NCBI RefSeq assembly: GCF_013362815.1
Contig: NZ_JABFVK010000015.1
Location: forward strand, 1 to 64,000
Direction: 5' to 3'
DNA: 64,000 bases
DNA from: Hamadaea sp.
GTDB taxonomy: Bacteria > Actinomycetota > Actinomycetes > Mycobacteriales > Micromonosporaceae
A program made the translations under genes and the position numbers. Positions 16,563 through 24,826 of this stretch are shown in pieces (position 1 is the stretch's first letter; each line of letters opens with the position of its first letter). The notes beneath the pieces are model-generated. The model did not search any database, was not told the DNA's origin, and saw nothing but the letters and a program-made list of their open reading frames with translations.

Positions 16563-18143
16563 CTACCTAAAGCGCAACGCCGTCGGACCCTGAACTTTGG
16601 ACCCACGCCGACTCTTCGGCGGCATAGTCGCCAACTTCTCACGCAGCTCGACCGCGTACGACGCCAGTGCCTCGACCAGGTCGGGAACCGAGGCGTGCTC
16701 GGGCTGGACGTCGACCCGGAGACCGAACTCGATCGCCGTGTCGTGCGTCTTCGGCCCGATGACCGCGACGACCGTCCGCTGGTGGGGCTTGCCTGCGATG
16801 CCGACCAGGTTCCGGACGGTGGACGACGAGGTGAACAGGACCGCGTCGAACCCGCCCTGCTTGATCGCGTTGCGGATCTCCTCCGGCGGCGGGGCGGCCC
16901 GGACGGTCCGGTACGCCGTCACGTCGTCGACCTCCCAGCCCATTTCCGTCAGCCCGGCGACCAGGGTCTCCGTCGCGATGTCCGCCCGCGGCAGGAGGAT
17001 GCGCCCGACCGGGTCGAGCATCTCGTCGTGCGGGGCGAACTCGGCGAGCAGGCCTTCCGAGGTCTGTTCGGTGCCCGGGATCAGCTCCGGCTGGATGCCG
17101 AAGGACCGGACCGCCTCAGCGGTGGCCTCGCCGATGCAGGCGATCTTCACGCCGCCGAAGTGGCGCGCGTCGAGCCCGTGCTCGGCGAACTTCTCCCAGA
17201 CTGCCTTTACGGCGTTCACGCTGGTGAAGATGGTCCAGGCGTACCGGCCGTCGACGAGGCCCTTGATGGCGCGTTCCATCTGGGCCGGCGTACGCGGCGG
17301 TTCGACCGCGATGGTCGGCACCTCGCACGGGATCGCCCCGTACGCCCGCAGCCGTTCACTCATCGCGCCGGCCTGCTCCTTCGTACGCGGCACGAGTACG
17401 CGCCACCCGTAGAGCGGGCGGTTCTCCCACCAGCCGAGCTTGTCTCGCAGCTGTACGCCGGTGCCGACGGAGAGCACCGCGCGGCCGCTGAAGCCGAGGG
17501 CGGCGGCGACGAAGCTGTCGACGGTCGACACCGTCGTGTACTGCGTCTCCCCGGTGCCGTCGCCGGTGATGGCCACCGGCGTCGACCCCTCTACGCCACT
17601 CGCCAGCAGCCCATCGCGTACCGATGCCAGATCGCCGGCGTCGACGCTGAGCGCGATCGACCCACGGCGCAGGCCCGCCGCCAAGGCCGGGAAATCAACC
17701 TCGGCGATGTCTTCGATGTCCGCGACCGTGCGCACCCCGGCGAGCGGGACCCCCGCGTAGGTCGCGACGCCCGCGGCCTGGCTGACCCCCGGCACCACGG
17801 CGAAGCGGACGGCGGTCCGCGCCACCGCTTGGACCTCGCGGACCACGGACTCGTGGCCGAACGGGTCGCCGGAGACGAGGTGGACCGCGTTGCGGCCGGA
17901 CTTGGCCTCGTTGAGCAGCACCTTCGCGACGTCGCCGGAAGCGCCTTCGGCCGGAGACCATTCGGCCTCAGGCGGTACTACCTCCCGCAGTGCGGTGAGG
18001 AGCGTTTCGGGTACGCCACGGTCGTAGACGACGTGATCGGCGTCGGCCAAGGCGTCGTAGGCCCGGCGGGTGACCAGGCCGGGATCGCCCGGACCGGCTC
18101 CGACGAACGCGATGTGGCCGGCCGGCTTACGGGTGCGGGTCAT
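16563..18143 (-). CDS. hemD: Bifunctional uroporphyrinogen-III C-methyltransferase / uroporphyrinogen-III synthase
   Basis: 526-residue fusion. Residues about 10-245 form a SUMT/CobA-type tetrapyrrole methylase (FVGAGPGDPGLVTRRA near 13; the DRGV and HLVSGDPFGHE motifs). Residues about 255-510 form uroporphyrinogen-III synthase (WRVLVPRTKEQAGAMSERL; FTSVNAVKAV; DAVLFTSSSTVRNLVG). It cyclises hydroxymethylbilane and can divert uroporphyrinogen III to precorrin-2. The ATG at 18143 overlaps the hemC stop (ATGA). The fusion is the usual actinobacterial arrangement (cysG/hemD). Confidence 0.94.
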   Translation of the reverse strand: MTRTRKPAGHIAFVGAGPGDPGLVTRRAYDALADADHVVYDRGVPETLLTALREVVPPEAEWSPAEGASGDVAKVLLNEAKSGRNAVHLVSGDPFGHESVVREVQAVARTAVRFAVVPGVSQAAGVATYAGVPLAGVRTVADIEDIAEVDFPALAAGLRRGSIALSVDAGDLASVRDGLLASGVEGSTPVAITGDGTGETQYTTVSTVDSFVAAALGFSGRAVLSVGTGVQLRDKLGWWENRPLYGWRVLVPRTKEQAGAMSERLRAYGAIPCEVPTIAVEPPRTPAQMERAIKGLVDGRYAWTIFTSVNAVKAVWEKFAEHGLDARHFGGVKIACIGEATAEAVRSFGIQPELIPGTEQTSEGLLAEFAPHDEMLDPVGRILLPRADIATETLVAGLTEMGWEVDDVTAYRTVRAAPPPEEIRNAIKQGGFDAVLFTSSSTVRNLVGIAGKPHQRTVVAVIGPKTHDTAIEFGLRVDVQPEHASVPDLVEALASYAVELREKLATMPPKSRRGSKVQGPTALRFR

Positions 18144-19087
18144 TGTGCACTCCCAGGTACAGCATCATTCTCATCCGTCTTTCCGCCGTCGAAGGCGAAG
18201 AGACGATCTGCGCCCGCCGCGAGCAGGTCCGCGGCGAGAAGCCGGCCGATTTGCTCGGCGTCGGCGAAGGTGCCCGTGCGCGACAGCCGGATGGCGTGAC
18301 GGCCGTCTTCACTGAAGACCGCGCCGCGCAGGTAGATCTCTTCTTCACTTATCTCGGCCAACCCGGCGATCGGCGCGGAGCAACCGGCCTCGAGTTGAGC
18401 GAGCAGGCCGCGCTCGGCGGCCACAGCCGCCCGCGTGGCCGGGTGGTCGAGCGCACTGAGCGCCGCCACCAGGTCGGTGTCGTCGGCCCGGCACTCCACC
18501 GCCAGCGCGCCCTGAGCGGGGGCGGGCAGCATGAGCATCGGGTCGAGCGCCTCGGTCGCCTCGGCGGACCGGCCCAGCCGATCGAGACCGGCCTTGGCCA
18601 GCACAATCGCGTCCAGTTCGCCCGAGGCGACCCGACGCAGCCGGGAATCCACGTTGCCCCGGATCGGCGTCGTACGCAAGCCGAGCCCCAGCGCCTGGAG
18701 CTGGGCGATCCGCCGCAGCGCGCCGGTGCCGACGAGCGAGCTCGGCGGCAGTTCGGCCAGGGTCAGGCCGTCCCGGGCGACGAGCACGTCCCGTGGGTCG
18801 GCCCGCTCCGGCACAGCCGCGATGATCAGGTCGTCGACCGGCGCGGTCGGCAAGTCCTTGTACGAGTGGACGGCGAAGTCGATCTCCTTCGCCTGGAGGG
18901 CGTCGCGCAGCGCGGAGACGAAGACCCCCACGCCGAGGCGCTGCACCGGCGCGGCCGAGCGATCCCCCGGCGTGACGATCTCGACGAGCTCCACCGTGTG
19001 GCCGGTCGCCGCGGTCACCGCGTCGGCGACCATCTGCGACTGGGCCAGGGCCAGTGCGGAACCCCTCGTCCCGAGACGAAGCTTCAC
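18140..19087 (-). CDS. hemC: Hydroxymethylbilane synthase (porphobilinogen deaminase)
   Basis: Polymerises four porphobilinogens to hydroxymethylbilane. 315 residues. Opening LRLGTRGSALALAQSQ, substrate-site motifs HSYKDLP and RRIAQLQ, and the dipyrromethane cofactor Cys236 in EAGCSAPIAG are all present. The start overlaps the hemA stop and the stop overlaps the next start (ATGA both times). This gives tight translational coupling through the rex-hemA-hemC-hemD operon. Confidence 0.96.
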   Translation of the reverse strand: MKLRLGTRGSALALAQSQMVADAVTAATGHTVELVEIVTPGDRSAAPVQRLGVGVFVSALRDALQAKEIDFAVHSYKDLPTAPVDDLIIAAVPERADPRDVLVARDGLTLAELPPSSLVGTGALRRIAQLQALGLGLRTTPIRGNVDSRLRRVASGELDAIVLAKAGLDRLGRSAEATEALDPMLMLPAPAQGALAVECRADDTDLVAALSALDHPATRAAVAAERGLLAQLEAGCSAPIAGLAEISEEEIYLRGAVFSEDGRHAIRLSRTGTFADAEQIGRLLAADLLAAGADRLFAFDGGKTDENDAVPGSAQ

Positions 19088-20493
19088 GGCGCACCATCCT
19101 CTTCCAGCTTCGCTGTTCCCAGCTCTTCCGGGGCGCGACTCGCGGGATCTTCCGGCCCGCGGTCCCCTGGCGGCACGGCCTCGAAGATCACCGCGACGTT
19201 CTCGCCCTTGGGCATGACCGCGCCGCTCGGCCCGGCCTCCGGCTCCCCCAGGCCACCGGCCGGCACCGACAGGCCGAACAGGTCACGCAACAACTTCGGG
19301 TACGCCTCACCGCCGGGCCCGGCCGCAAGCTGCCGTACGCGGACGGTCGGCTCGTGCAGCAGCCGCTGGACGATGCGGTGCATGGCGTGGGCGACCTCGG
19401 CCCGCTGATCCGCGGTCAGGTCGGAGCGCCGCGCCAGCCGACCCATCTCGGCCTCGACGAGCTCGTCCGCGCGCGCCCGGAGGGCGGCCACCGTCGGGGC
19501 CACCTGCGAGCCGCGCAGCCAGGTCAGGAACGCCTCGACCTCGGCGGCGACGATGGTCTCCGCCTCGTCGACGATGTGCGACGCGTGCCCGTGCGCCCCG
19601 CCCGCCTCGGCGAGGTGCTCGATGTCGATCACCGTCACGCCGGGCAACTGCTTGACGGCCGGTTCGACGTCTCTCGGTACGGCGAGGTCGATGATGACCG
19701 GGCGGCCACCCGACTCGGCGACCATGGCGGCCGTCAGGACGTGCCCGATCGAGGCGGTCGCGGTCACCACGACGTCCGCCTCGGCCAGCAGCTTGGGCAG
19801 CTGGTCGAACGGGGCGGCCGTGACGGCGTACAGCTCGGCGAGGCGCTCGGCGCGATCGGAGCCCCGGTTGACGATCGTGACCTGATCCACCGCGGCTCGG
19901 GTCAGGGCCGACACGGCGAGCGAACCCATGGCTCCGGCCCCGATGACGAGCGCACGGGCTCCGGCGAGCCGCCCGGCCTGGGCCAGCGCTGCCGTCACCA
20001 TGCTGCGGGGAGCCTGGTCGATGCCGGTCTCGGCGTGGGCCCGCTTGCCGACGCGCAGCGCCTGCTGCAGCAGTTCGTGCAGGAGGCGGCCGACCGTCTC
20101 GGACTCGGTCGCGGCGGCGTACGCGTCGCGCAGCTGACCGAGGATCTGGGCTTCGCCGACGACCATGGAGTCCAGTCCGGCGGCTACGCGGTAGACGTGC
20201 GAGACCGCGTCGGCACCGTGGTGGACGTAGAGACTTCCGGCCAGTTCGTCCGCGCTCACTCCGGACTGTTCGGCCAGCGCGGCGACGACCTGGCTCAGAC
20301 CGGGGTGGAACGCGGGTACAGCCGCGTACACCTCGACGCGGTTGCACGTCGAGACGAGGGCGACCTCGGCGACGTGCGGGCCGCCGACCAGCCCGCGCAG
20401 CAGCCGGTGCTGCTCGGCGGGCGGTACGCTCAGCCGCTCCAGCAGCGGCACGCTGGCACTGCGGTAGGACGCTCCGACGACGATCAGGTTCAC
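19084..20493 (-). CDS. hemA: Glutamyl-tRNA reductase
   Basis: First committed step of C5-pathway tetrapyrrole synthesis: reduces glutamyl-tRNA to glutamate-1-semialdehyde with NADPH. 469 residues. Catalytic Cys50 lies in VSTCNRVEVY, with GEAQILGQLRDA near 123 and the Rossmann motif VIGAGAMGSLAV near 194. A long C-terminal dimerisation helix is followed by an extra acidic, Pro-rich tail of about 50 residues. The GTG start at 20493 overlaps the rex stop in a GTGA arrangement. HemL is not in this window. Confidence 0.96.
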   Translation of the reverse strand: MNLIVVGASYRSASVPLLERLSVPPAEQHRLLRGLVGGPHVAEVALVSTCNRVEVYAAVPAFHPGLSQVVAALAEQSGVSADELAGSLYVHHGADAVSHVYRVAAGLDSMVVGEAQILGQLRDAYAAATESETVGRLLHELLQQALRVGKRAHAETGIDQAPRSMVTAALAQAGRLAGARALVIGAGAMGSLAVSALTRAAVDQVTIVNRGSDRAERLAELYAVTAAPFDQLPKLLAEADVVVTATASIGHVLTAAMVAESGGRPVIIDLAVPRDVEPAVKQLPGVTVIDIEHLAEAGGAHGHASHIVDEAETIVAAEVEAFLTWLRGSQVAPTVAALRARADELVEAEMGRLARRSDLTADQRAEVAHAMHRIVQRLLHEPTVRVRQLAAGPGGEAYPKLLRDLFGLSVPAGGLGEPEAGPSGAVMPKGENVAVIFEAVPPGDRGPEDPASRAPEELGTAKLEEDGAP

Positions 20494-21296
20494 GCTGGCA
20501 CCTCCCCAGGTCGGACCGCGGATCCGCGCGCAACGCCGGCGGCGTGACCGGTGCCGTTGCCCTTGCGGTTCGCGATTCCGTTGCCGTTGGCCTTGCGGTG
20601 CTCGTTCCCGTTGGCCTTGCGGTGCTCATGGAACGACAGGATCTGCAGCTCGACCGCGAGGTCGACCTTGCGTACGTCGACGCCCTCCGGTACGGAGAGC
20701 ACACACGGGGCGAAGTTCAGGATGCTGGTGACTCCGGCCGCCACAAGCTGGTCCGCGACGCCCTGCGCGGCGCGTGCCGGGGTGGCGATCACGCCGATCG
20801 CGATCCGCTCCTGCGCCACCGTGTCGGCGAGCTGATCGATATGCCGGACGGCAAGCCCGTGCACCAGCTCTCCGATGCGGGCGGGATCGGCGTCGAACAG
20901 GGCGACTATCTCGAATCCCCGGCTGGCGAATCCGGCGTACCCGGCGAGGGCGTGCCCGAGGTTACCGAGACCGACCAGGGCCACGCCCCGGTGGATCGTG
21001 AGGCCGAGCACATGCTCGATCTGCTCGACGAGCCGGGCGATGTCGTAGCCGACGCCCCGGGTGCCGTAGGACCCCAGATGCGACAGGTCTTTGCGCAGCT
21101 TGGCCGAGTTCACACCGGCCGCCGCAGCAAGGCCCTCGCTGGAGGTCGTGTCCTGCCCGCTCTCCAGCATTTGGTGCAAAGACCGCAGGTACTCCGGCAG
21201 CCGAGCGACCGTAGCGTCCGGCAGATCCGGAAAGTCCGGACCCGCACCGTTACGGGTACTCAGTCCGGCTTCTCCACCGGAACGCTGCTGGCTCAT
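20490..21296 (-). CDS. rex: Redox-sensing transcriptional repressor Rex
   Basis: NADH/NAD+ sensor that releases DNA when NADH is high. 268 residues from the ATG at 21296 (CACGGAG precedes). A winged helix (LPEYLRSLHQML; SAKLRKDLSHLGSYGTRGVG) is followed by a Rossmann domain with VGLGNLGHALAGY and VIATPARAAQGVAD. The C-terminus bears a tandem tail EHRKANGN-EHRKANGN-GIANRKGNG, encoded by DNA repeats at 20580-20627, which is not part of the family core. The gene heads the haem operon, and its promoter overlaps a Rex operator, so autoregulation is likely. Confidence 0.95.
   Translation of the reverse strand: MSQQRSGGEAGLSTRNGAGPDFPDLPDATVARLPEYLRSLHQMLESGQDTTSSEGLAAAAGVNSAKLRKDLSHLGSYGTRGVGYDIARLVEQIEHVLGLTIHRGVALVGLGNLGHALAGYAGFASRGFEIVALFDADPARIGELVHGLAVRHIDQLADTVAQERIAIGVIATPARAAQGVADQLVAAGVTSILNFAPCVLSVPEGVDVRKVDLAVELQILSFHEHRKANGNEHRKANGNGIANRKGNGTGHAAGVARGSAVRPGEVPA
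20580..20627 (-). repeat. 24-bp tandem repeat inside rex
   Basis: Two 24-nt copies (20580-20603, 20604-20627; core CCGTTGGCCTTGCGGTGCTC) plus a degenerate third at 20552-20579. They encode the 8-residue EHRKANGN repeats at the Rex C-terminus. Confidence 0.85.
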
Positions 21297-21383
21297 GTGA
21301 CTCCGTGCCGACTCGGCTTGCATTCGCTTGACCCCACCACACGCACGCCGACCGGCTGTGCTATCGGGGCCCGTCGCGGTAAC

Positions 21384-21412
21384 AGAGTAGGCGCTTGTGA
21401 AGACGTGCACAA
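21384..21412 (-). promoter_or_regulatory. rex-hem promoter with Rex operator
   Basis: The minus strand has TTGTGC (21407-21412), 17 bases, TACTCT (21384-21389). The 18-bp site TTGTGAAGACGTGCACAA (21395-21412) covers the -35. It has the length and TTGTG/CACAA ends of the known Rex operator. The rest of the 404-base gap, 21413-21687, shows no other feature. Confidence 0.75.
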
Positions 21413-21687
21413 ATCGCGATCTTGATAGATCGCTCGGGTATGGCGACGCAGCCAGCGCCCACCCGCGACATGGATGATCCCGAGAGATGCCCCCGCGGCA
21501 CACATGCCCTCCATTCTCGAGATCGCGCATGCGGCAGGTGGGCGCTGCAATTGCGATTATTTCGCAAGCAGGGATATTTCAGCCCGCGCCGCGCCGCCCC
21601 TCCATCCTGCGGTGCTGCATCCTCTCGATGTCACGCGCAGTGACGAAAGTCGCGTTCGGCGAAGGGTTCCGGTACCCCGTTCCCCAC

Positions 21688-21693
21688 TACGCT
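21688..21693 (+). promoter_or_regulatory. -10 box TACGCT of leaderless HAD gene
   Basis: TACGCT, seven bases, GTG start at 21701; no ribosome site. Confidence 0.5.
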
Positions 21694-21700
21694 GTGCGAC

Positions 21701-22333
21701 GTGAAACACCTCGTCTGGGACTGGAACGGCACTCTCCTCAACGACTTGGGCCTGGTCGTCGCGGCCACCAACGTGGCGCTGGCCTCCTCAGGCGGACAGC
21801 CGGTCACCGCAGACGAGCACCGGCGCGACTTCCGCCGCCCGATCATCGACTACTACGGCTCCCTGCTGGGCCGGCCCGTCGAGCCCGACGAGTTCAGCCG
21901 GATGGACACGATCTTCCACAACGAGTACCGAACCGGACTCCTCCAGGTCGAGCTCGCCGCCGACGCCCGTGACGCGATCGCCACTTGGGCCGGTACGCAG
22001 TCCCTGCTGAGCATGTGGTTCCACCACGAACTGGTGCCGACCGTCGACCGTTTCGGCCTGACGTCGCACTTCGCCCGGATCGACGGCCTCCGTGACCCGA
22101 TCGGCGGCGGATTCAAGGCCGGTCACCTCGCCGCCCACCTGGAGGCGCTGGGCATCGAGGGCACCGAGACGGTGCTCATCGGCGACTCGGTGGACGACGC
22201 GCACGCGGCCGCCTCGGTCGGGGCCCGGTGCGTGCTCTACGGCGGCGGCTTCACCGACCCCGTCAAGCTGCGGGAAGTCGGCGTACCGGTCGCCGGGTCG
22301 CTGGTCGAGGCGATCTCGCTCGCCTCCCGCTAG
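21701..22333 (+). CDS. HAD-family hydrolase (phosphoglycolate phosphatase-like)
   Basis: 210-residue haloacid dehalogenase-type phosphatase. Motif I is VWDWNGTLLND with the nucleophile near residue 7; the middle has the cap domain; motif III/IV is ETVLIGDSVDDAHAA followed by GARCVLYGGG. The start is a GTG read from a probable leaderless transcript. It faces away from rex and converges on the glutaredoxin gene. The substrate is unknown; phosphoglycolate or another small phosphate is a guess from family. Confidence 0.88.
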   Translation: MKHLVWDWNGTLLNDLGLVVAATNVALASSGGQPVTADEHRRDFRRPIIDYYGSLLGRPVEPDEFSRMDTIFHNEYRTGLLQVELAADARDAIATWAGTQSLLSMWFHHELVPTVDRFGLTSHFARIDGLRDPIGGGFKAGHLAAHLEALGIEGTETVLIGDSVDDAHAAASVGARCVLYGGGFTDPVKLREVGVPVAGSLVEAISLASR

Positions 22334-22364
22334 CCCCGCGCTGAGGTCGCCGCGCGCTGCGTTG

Positions 22365-22450
22365 ATCATGCTCTCGCGGAGTTGATCAGGGCGCTGTGGA
22401 CACGACGCGCCGGTCGATCACGCCCGTTAGTTCATGATCGCGCGGAGAGG
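22365..22450. repeat. Intergenic element, family C copy 1 (single arm)
   Basis: Gap between the convergent HAD and glutaredoxin genes. Blocks GTTGATCAGGGCGC, CGCCGGTCGATCA and AGTTCATGATCGCGC occur in the same order and spacing at 46923-46985, and inverted at 46801-46844. Confidence 0.7.
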
Positions 22451-22466
22451 GCGCGAGCGGGGCGGG

Positions 22467-22706
22467 TCAGGCGGGGATGGCGAGGGCGCGGAGCAACCGG
22501 TCGCCCTCGACCCGCCAGTACCCGTGTTCCTTGCCGTCCAGCATGATCACCGGAATCCGGTCGCCGTACTCGGCTTCCAGCTCCCGATCGCCGGTGATGT
22601 CCACCTCGGCGAAGTCCACCGAGAGCGAGCGAAGCTCCGCCACGGCGTCGGCGCACAGGTGACAGCCGGGCCGGGTGTACAGGGTGACGCGGGGCTGGTC
22701 AGACAT
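22467..22706 (-). CDS. Glutaredoxin-like thiol-disulfide protein
   Basis: 79-residue thioredoxin-fold protein of the short DUF836/glutaredoxin group. The redox motif is YTRPGCHLCADAV (CHLC near residue 15), the cis-Pro segment is DRIPVIMLDG, then a C-terminal helix. The start lies inside the end of the acyl-CoA ligase gene (ATGTCTGA), so the two are translationally coupled. M. tuberculosis has a similar small gene (Rv0508) next to hemA, which supports a conserved neighbourhood. The partner is unknown. Confidence 0.88.
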   Translation of the reverse strand: MSDQPRVTLYTRPGCHLCADAVAELRSLSVDFAEVDITGDRELEAEYGDRIPVIMLDGKEHGYWRVEGDRLLRALAIPA

Positions 22707-24345
22707 CCCGCAAGACTACTTTCCGCACCTTGCCGATCGCCGAGTGCGGCAGTTCCGGGACGAACGAGATCTGCGTCGGGCACTTGAACCGGGCGAGGTT
22801 GCGTTCGCAGTGGCGGGCCAGCTCCGCCTCGTCGACCGTGCTGCCCGCAGCGCGTACGACGAACGCTCGGACGGTCTGGCCGCGTACCGGGTCGGGTGCG
22901 CCGAGCACGGCGGATTCGGCGACGCCCGGGTGCATGCCGAGCACCAGTTCGACCTCGTACGGGTAGACGTTGAAGCCGTTGACGATGATCAGCTCGCCGA
23001 TGCGGTCCACCAGGAACAGGTCGCCGTCGCCGTCGGCGTACGCCACGTCGCCGGTGGCCCACCAGCCGTCCTCACCAGGACCGCCCCGGCCGTCGGGCCA
23101 ATAGCCGGAGAACAGGTTGTCGCCGCGCACGACGATCTCCCCGGGGTCGCTGCCCGGGCTGTCCGGCGACTCGTGTTCCAGCCCCGCCACTTCCTCGTCC
23201 TCGGACGGGCTGCCCGCGTACCAGACGTCGTCGCCGGTAGACGAGACGAGCCGCACTTCGATCCCGGGCAGCGGCCGCCCGATCGAGCCGGTTTTGAGCG
23301 TGGGCGCGGCCAGGGTCGAGCTGACGACCGGCGCGGTCTCGGTGAGGCCATAGCCGATGTGCACGTCGACGCCGGTGATGGCCGCGAACTTGCGGGCGGT
23401 GACGGTCTCGAGCGGCGCGGCGCCGCAGACGGCGATGCGGATCGACGACATCGGCGCGGCCGAGGTCAAGCTGGCCGCCCACAACGTGTACATCGACGGC
23501 ACGCCGACCACGACGCTCACGCCCGCCTCCGCGATCAACCGCAGCGACTCCTCGGCGTCGAACCGGTCCGTGAGCACGCCGCAGGCCCCGTGGTAGGCCA
23601 CCGCGCCGAGCCCCGAGTTCAGCCCATATGCGTGGAACATCGGCAGGCCGAGCAGGGCCACGTCTGAGCCGTCCATGATGGCCGGCTCGACCGCCGCTAG
23701 CTGCACATGGTTGGCGATCAGCGCACGGTGGGTCAGCATCGCGCCCTTCGGCGCGCCCTCGGTGCCGGAGGTGTAAAGCAGCACCGCGAGGTCACTCGCC
23801 GCGGGGAGGCGCGGGTTCGGGGCCGCGTCGCGCGCGAGCGCCCTAGCCAAGGCACGGCCCGCGTCTTCATTTCCACTACAGGTGTACGCCCAGCGCAGCG
23901 ACCCGAGCTCGCTCCCGATGCCGGCGACGGCCGCGGCGACCGCGTCCGTCGCGATGAGGACACTGGCGCCGGAGTCGGCCAGCACATGGCGGAGTTCACG
24001 CGGCGTGTAGCCGGGATTGACCGGGACGGCGACGAGACCCGCGCGCATGGCACCGAAGAAGGACACCGCGAATTCGGGGATGTTCGGCAGGGCGATGGCG
24101 ACCCGCGCGGGGCGGCCGTCGCTGTCCGGCGCGCCGAGATTGCGCAGCCCGCCCGCTACCGAGTCCACTTGCGAATCCAATTCGGACCAGGTCAGGGTGC
24201 GTCCGTTGTGCCGCAACGCCGGCCGGTCCGGGTGCCGGCGCGCGGCGCGCTGGACATAGCCCGCGAGGGTGGCGTACTCGGCGACATCGGCGGCGATCGC
24301 ATCCAGCACGACCGGAGTCTTCCACACGACGAAAATTCGCGGCAC
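22699..24345 (-). CDS. AMP-forming acyl-CoA synthetase (long-chain fatty acid ligase-like)
   Basis: Adenylates and thioesterifies a carboxylic acid, probably a fatty acid. 548 residues. ANL-family motifs in order: LLYTSGTEGAPKGAMLTH near 190, GYGLTETAPV near 335, WWATGDVAYADGDG near 428, VDRIGELIIVNGFNVYP near 446, and the catalytic Lys in SAIGKVRKV near the end. An acidic loop (SPSEDEEVAGLEHE) is inserted before the A8 region. GTG at 24345 is the outermost start; GTG codons at 24327 and 24309 are alternatives. Coupled to the glutaredoxin gene. Confidence 0.9.
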   Translation of the reverse strand: MPRIFVVWKTPVVLDAIAADVAEYATLAGYVQRAARRHPDRPALRHNGRTLTWSELDSQVDSVAGGLRNLGAPDSDGRPARVAIALPNIPEFAVSFFGAMRAGLVAVPVNPGYTPRELRHVLADSGASVLIATDAVAAAVAGIGSELGSLRWAYTCSGNEDAGRALARALARDAAPNPRLPAASDLAVLLYTSGTEGAPKGAMLTHRALIANHVQLAAVEPAIMDGSDVALLGLPMFHAYGLNSGLGAVAYHGACGVLTDRFDAEESLRLIAEAGVSVVVGVPSMYTLWAASLTSAAPMSSIRIAVCGAAPLETVTARKFAAITGVDVHIGYGLTETAPVVSSTLAAPTLKTGSIGRPLPGIEVRLVSSTGDDVWYAGSPSEDEEVAGLEHESPDSPGSDPGEIVVRGDNLFSGYWPDGRGGPGEDGWWATGDVAYADGDGDLFLVDRIGELIIVNGFNVYPYEVELVLGMHPGVAESAVLGAPDPVRGQTVRAFVVRAAGSTVDEAELARHCERNLARFKCPTQISFVPELPHSAIGKVRKVVLRDV

Positions 24346-24703
24346 CCCCGTGAATCTCGTTCGTTGTAGAGATCGGATCTCCCTCTCGTCACTGTGGGGT
24401 CACCCGGCGGGGTGAAACGCCGGGCCTATCAGACGCCCCGATCTGCGGTTATCCGAAGGTTCTTGCAGCTCCTGAGTAGGTGGGAACGTGACTACGGCGT
24501 GTTCGCGACGACACGCCGTGTGATTGACGAAGTAAAGCCGCACACGATGTGCGACGTCCGTGTGAAAGCAGCGGAAATACTCCCCCCGATGGCCGGACAG
24601 TTTTCGTGAACACGCACACCAGGGTGGGTTTGGCCCTATCATTCCGAGGGTCGGCTCACCCGTTTTGGCATGATCCGACACCCCTCAACCAGAGGAGGCC
24701 GCT
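24346..24703. other. Upstream region of the bldN locus: candidate promoter and hairpin
   Basis: No convincing gene. A TATCAT box (24637-24642) with a weak -35 could start bldN-locus transcription about 55 bases before the leader ORF. A 9-bp hairpin (ACGGCGTGT at 24494-24502, complement at 24511-24519) and a direct repeat GTCAC-N6-GTCAC near 24400 are visible. I see no clear BldD box. Confidence 0.35.
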
Positions 24704-24826
24704 GTGCCCGTTCTTGCACCGCACCCGTGCTTAGTGGGTGTTTGTCGGCTTATGGTGAGAGATGCCCCGTTTGCCGCCGCCTGCCCCTGCGGCTCCGCAT
24801 TCGGGCGCTCGGAGGTGACGGCATGA
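24704..24826 (+). CDS. Candidate 40-residue leader peptide with TTA codon, coupled to bldN
   Basis: GTG at 24704 follows a strong site (AGAGGAGG, 24691-24698). The ORF runs 40 codons and its TGA overlaps the bldN ATG (ATGA). Codon 10 is TTA, the leucine codon read by the bldA tRNA in streptomycetes and very rare in high-GC actinomycetes. Residues 1-23 use many A/T-ending codons (GTT, CTT, TTA, TGT, AGA, GAT), unlike the neighbours. The peptide has four cysteines (positions 9, 14, 27, 29; CPC near the end). Inferred role: translational control of the developmental sigma factor. Confidence 0.6.
   Translation: MPVLAPHPCLVGVCRLMVRDAPFAAACPCGSAFGRSEVTA

Noticed and set aside
24346-24703. BldD operator upstream of bldN
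   Set aside because: The GTCAC pair near 24400 is a direct repeat and does not fit the inverted BldD consensus.
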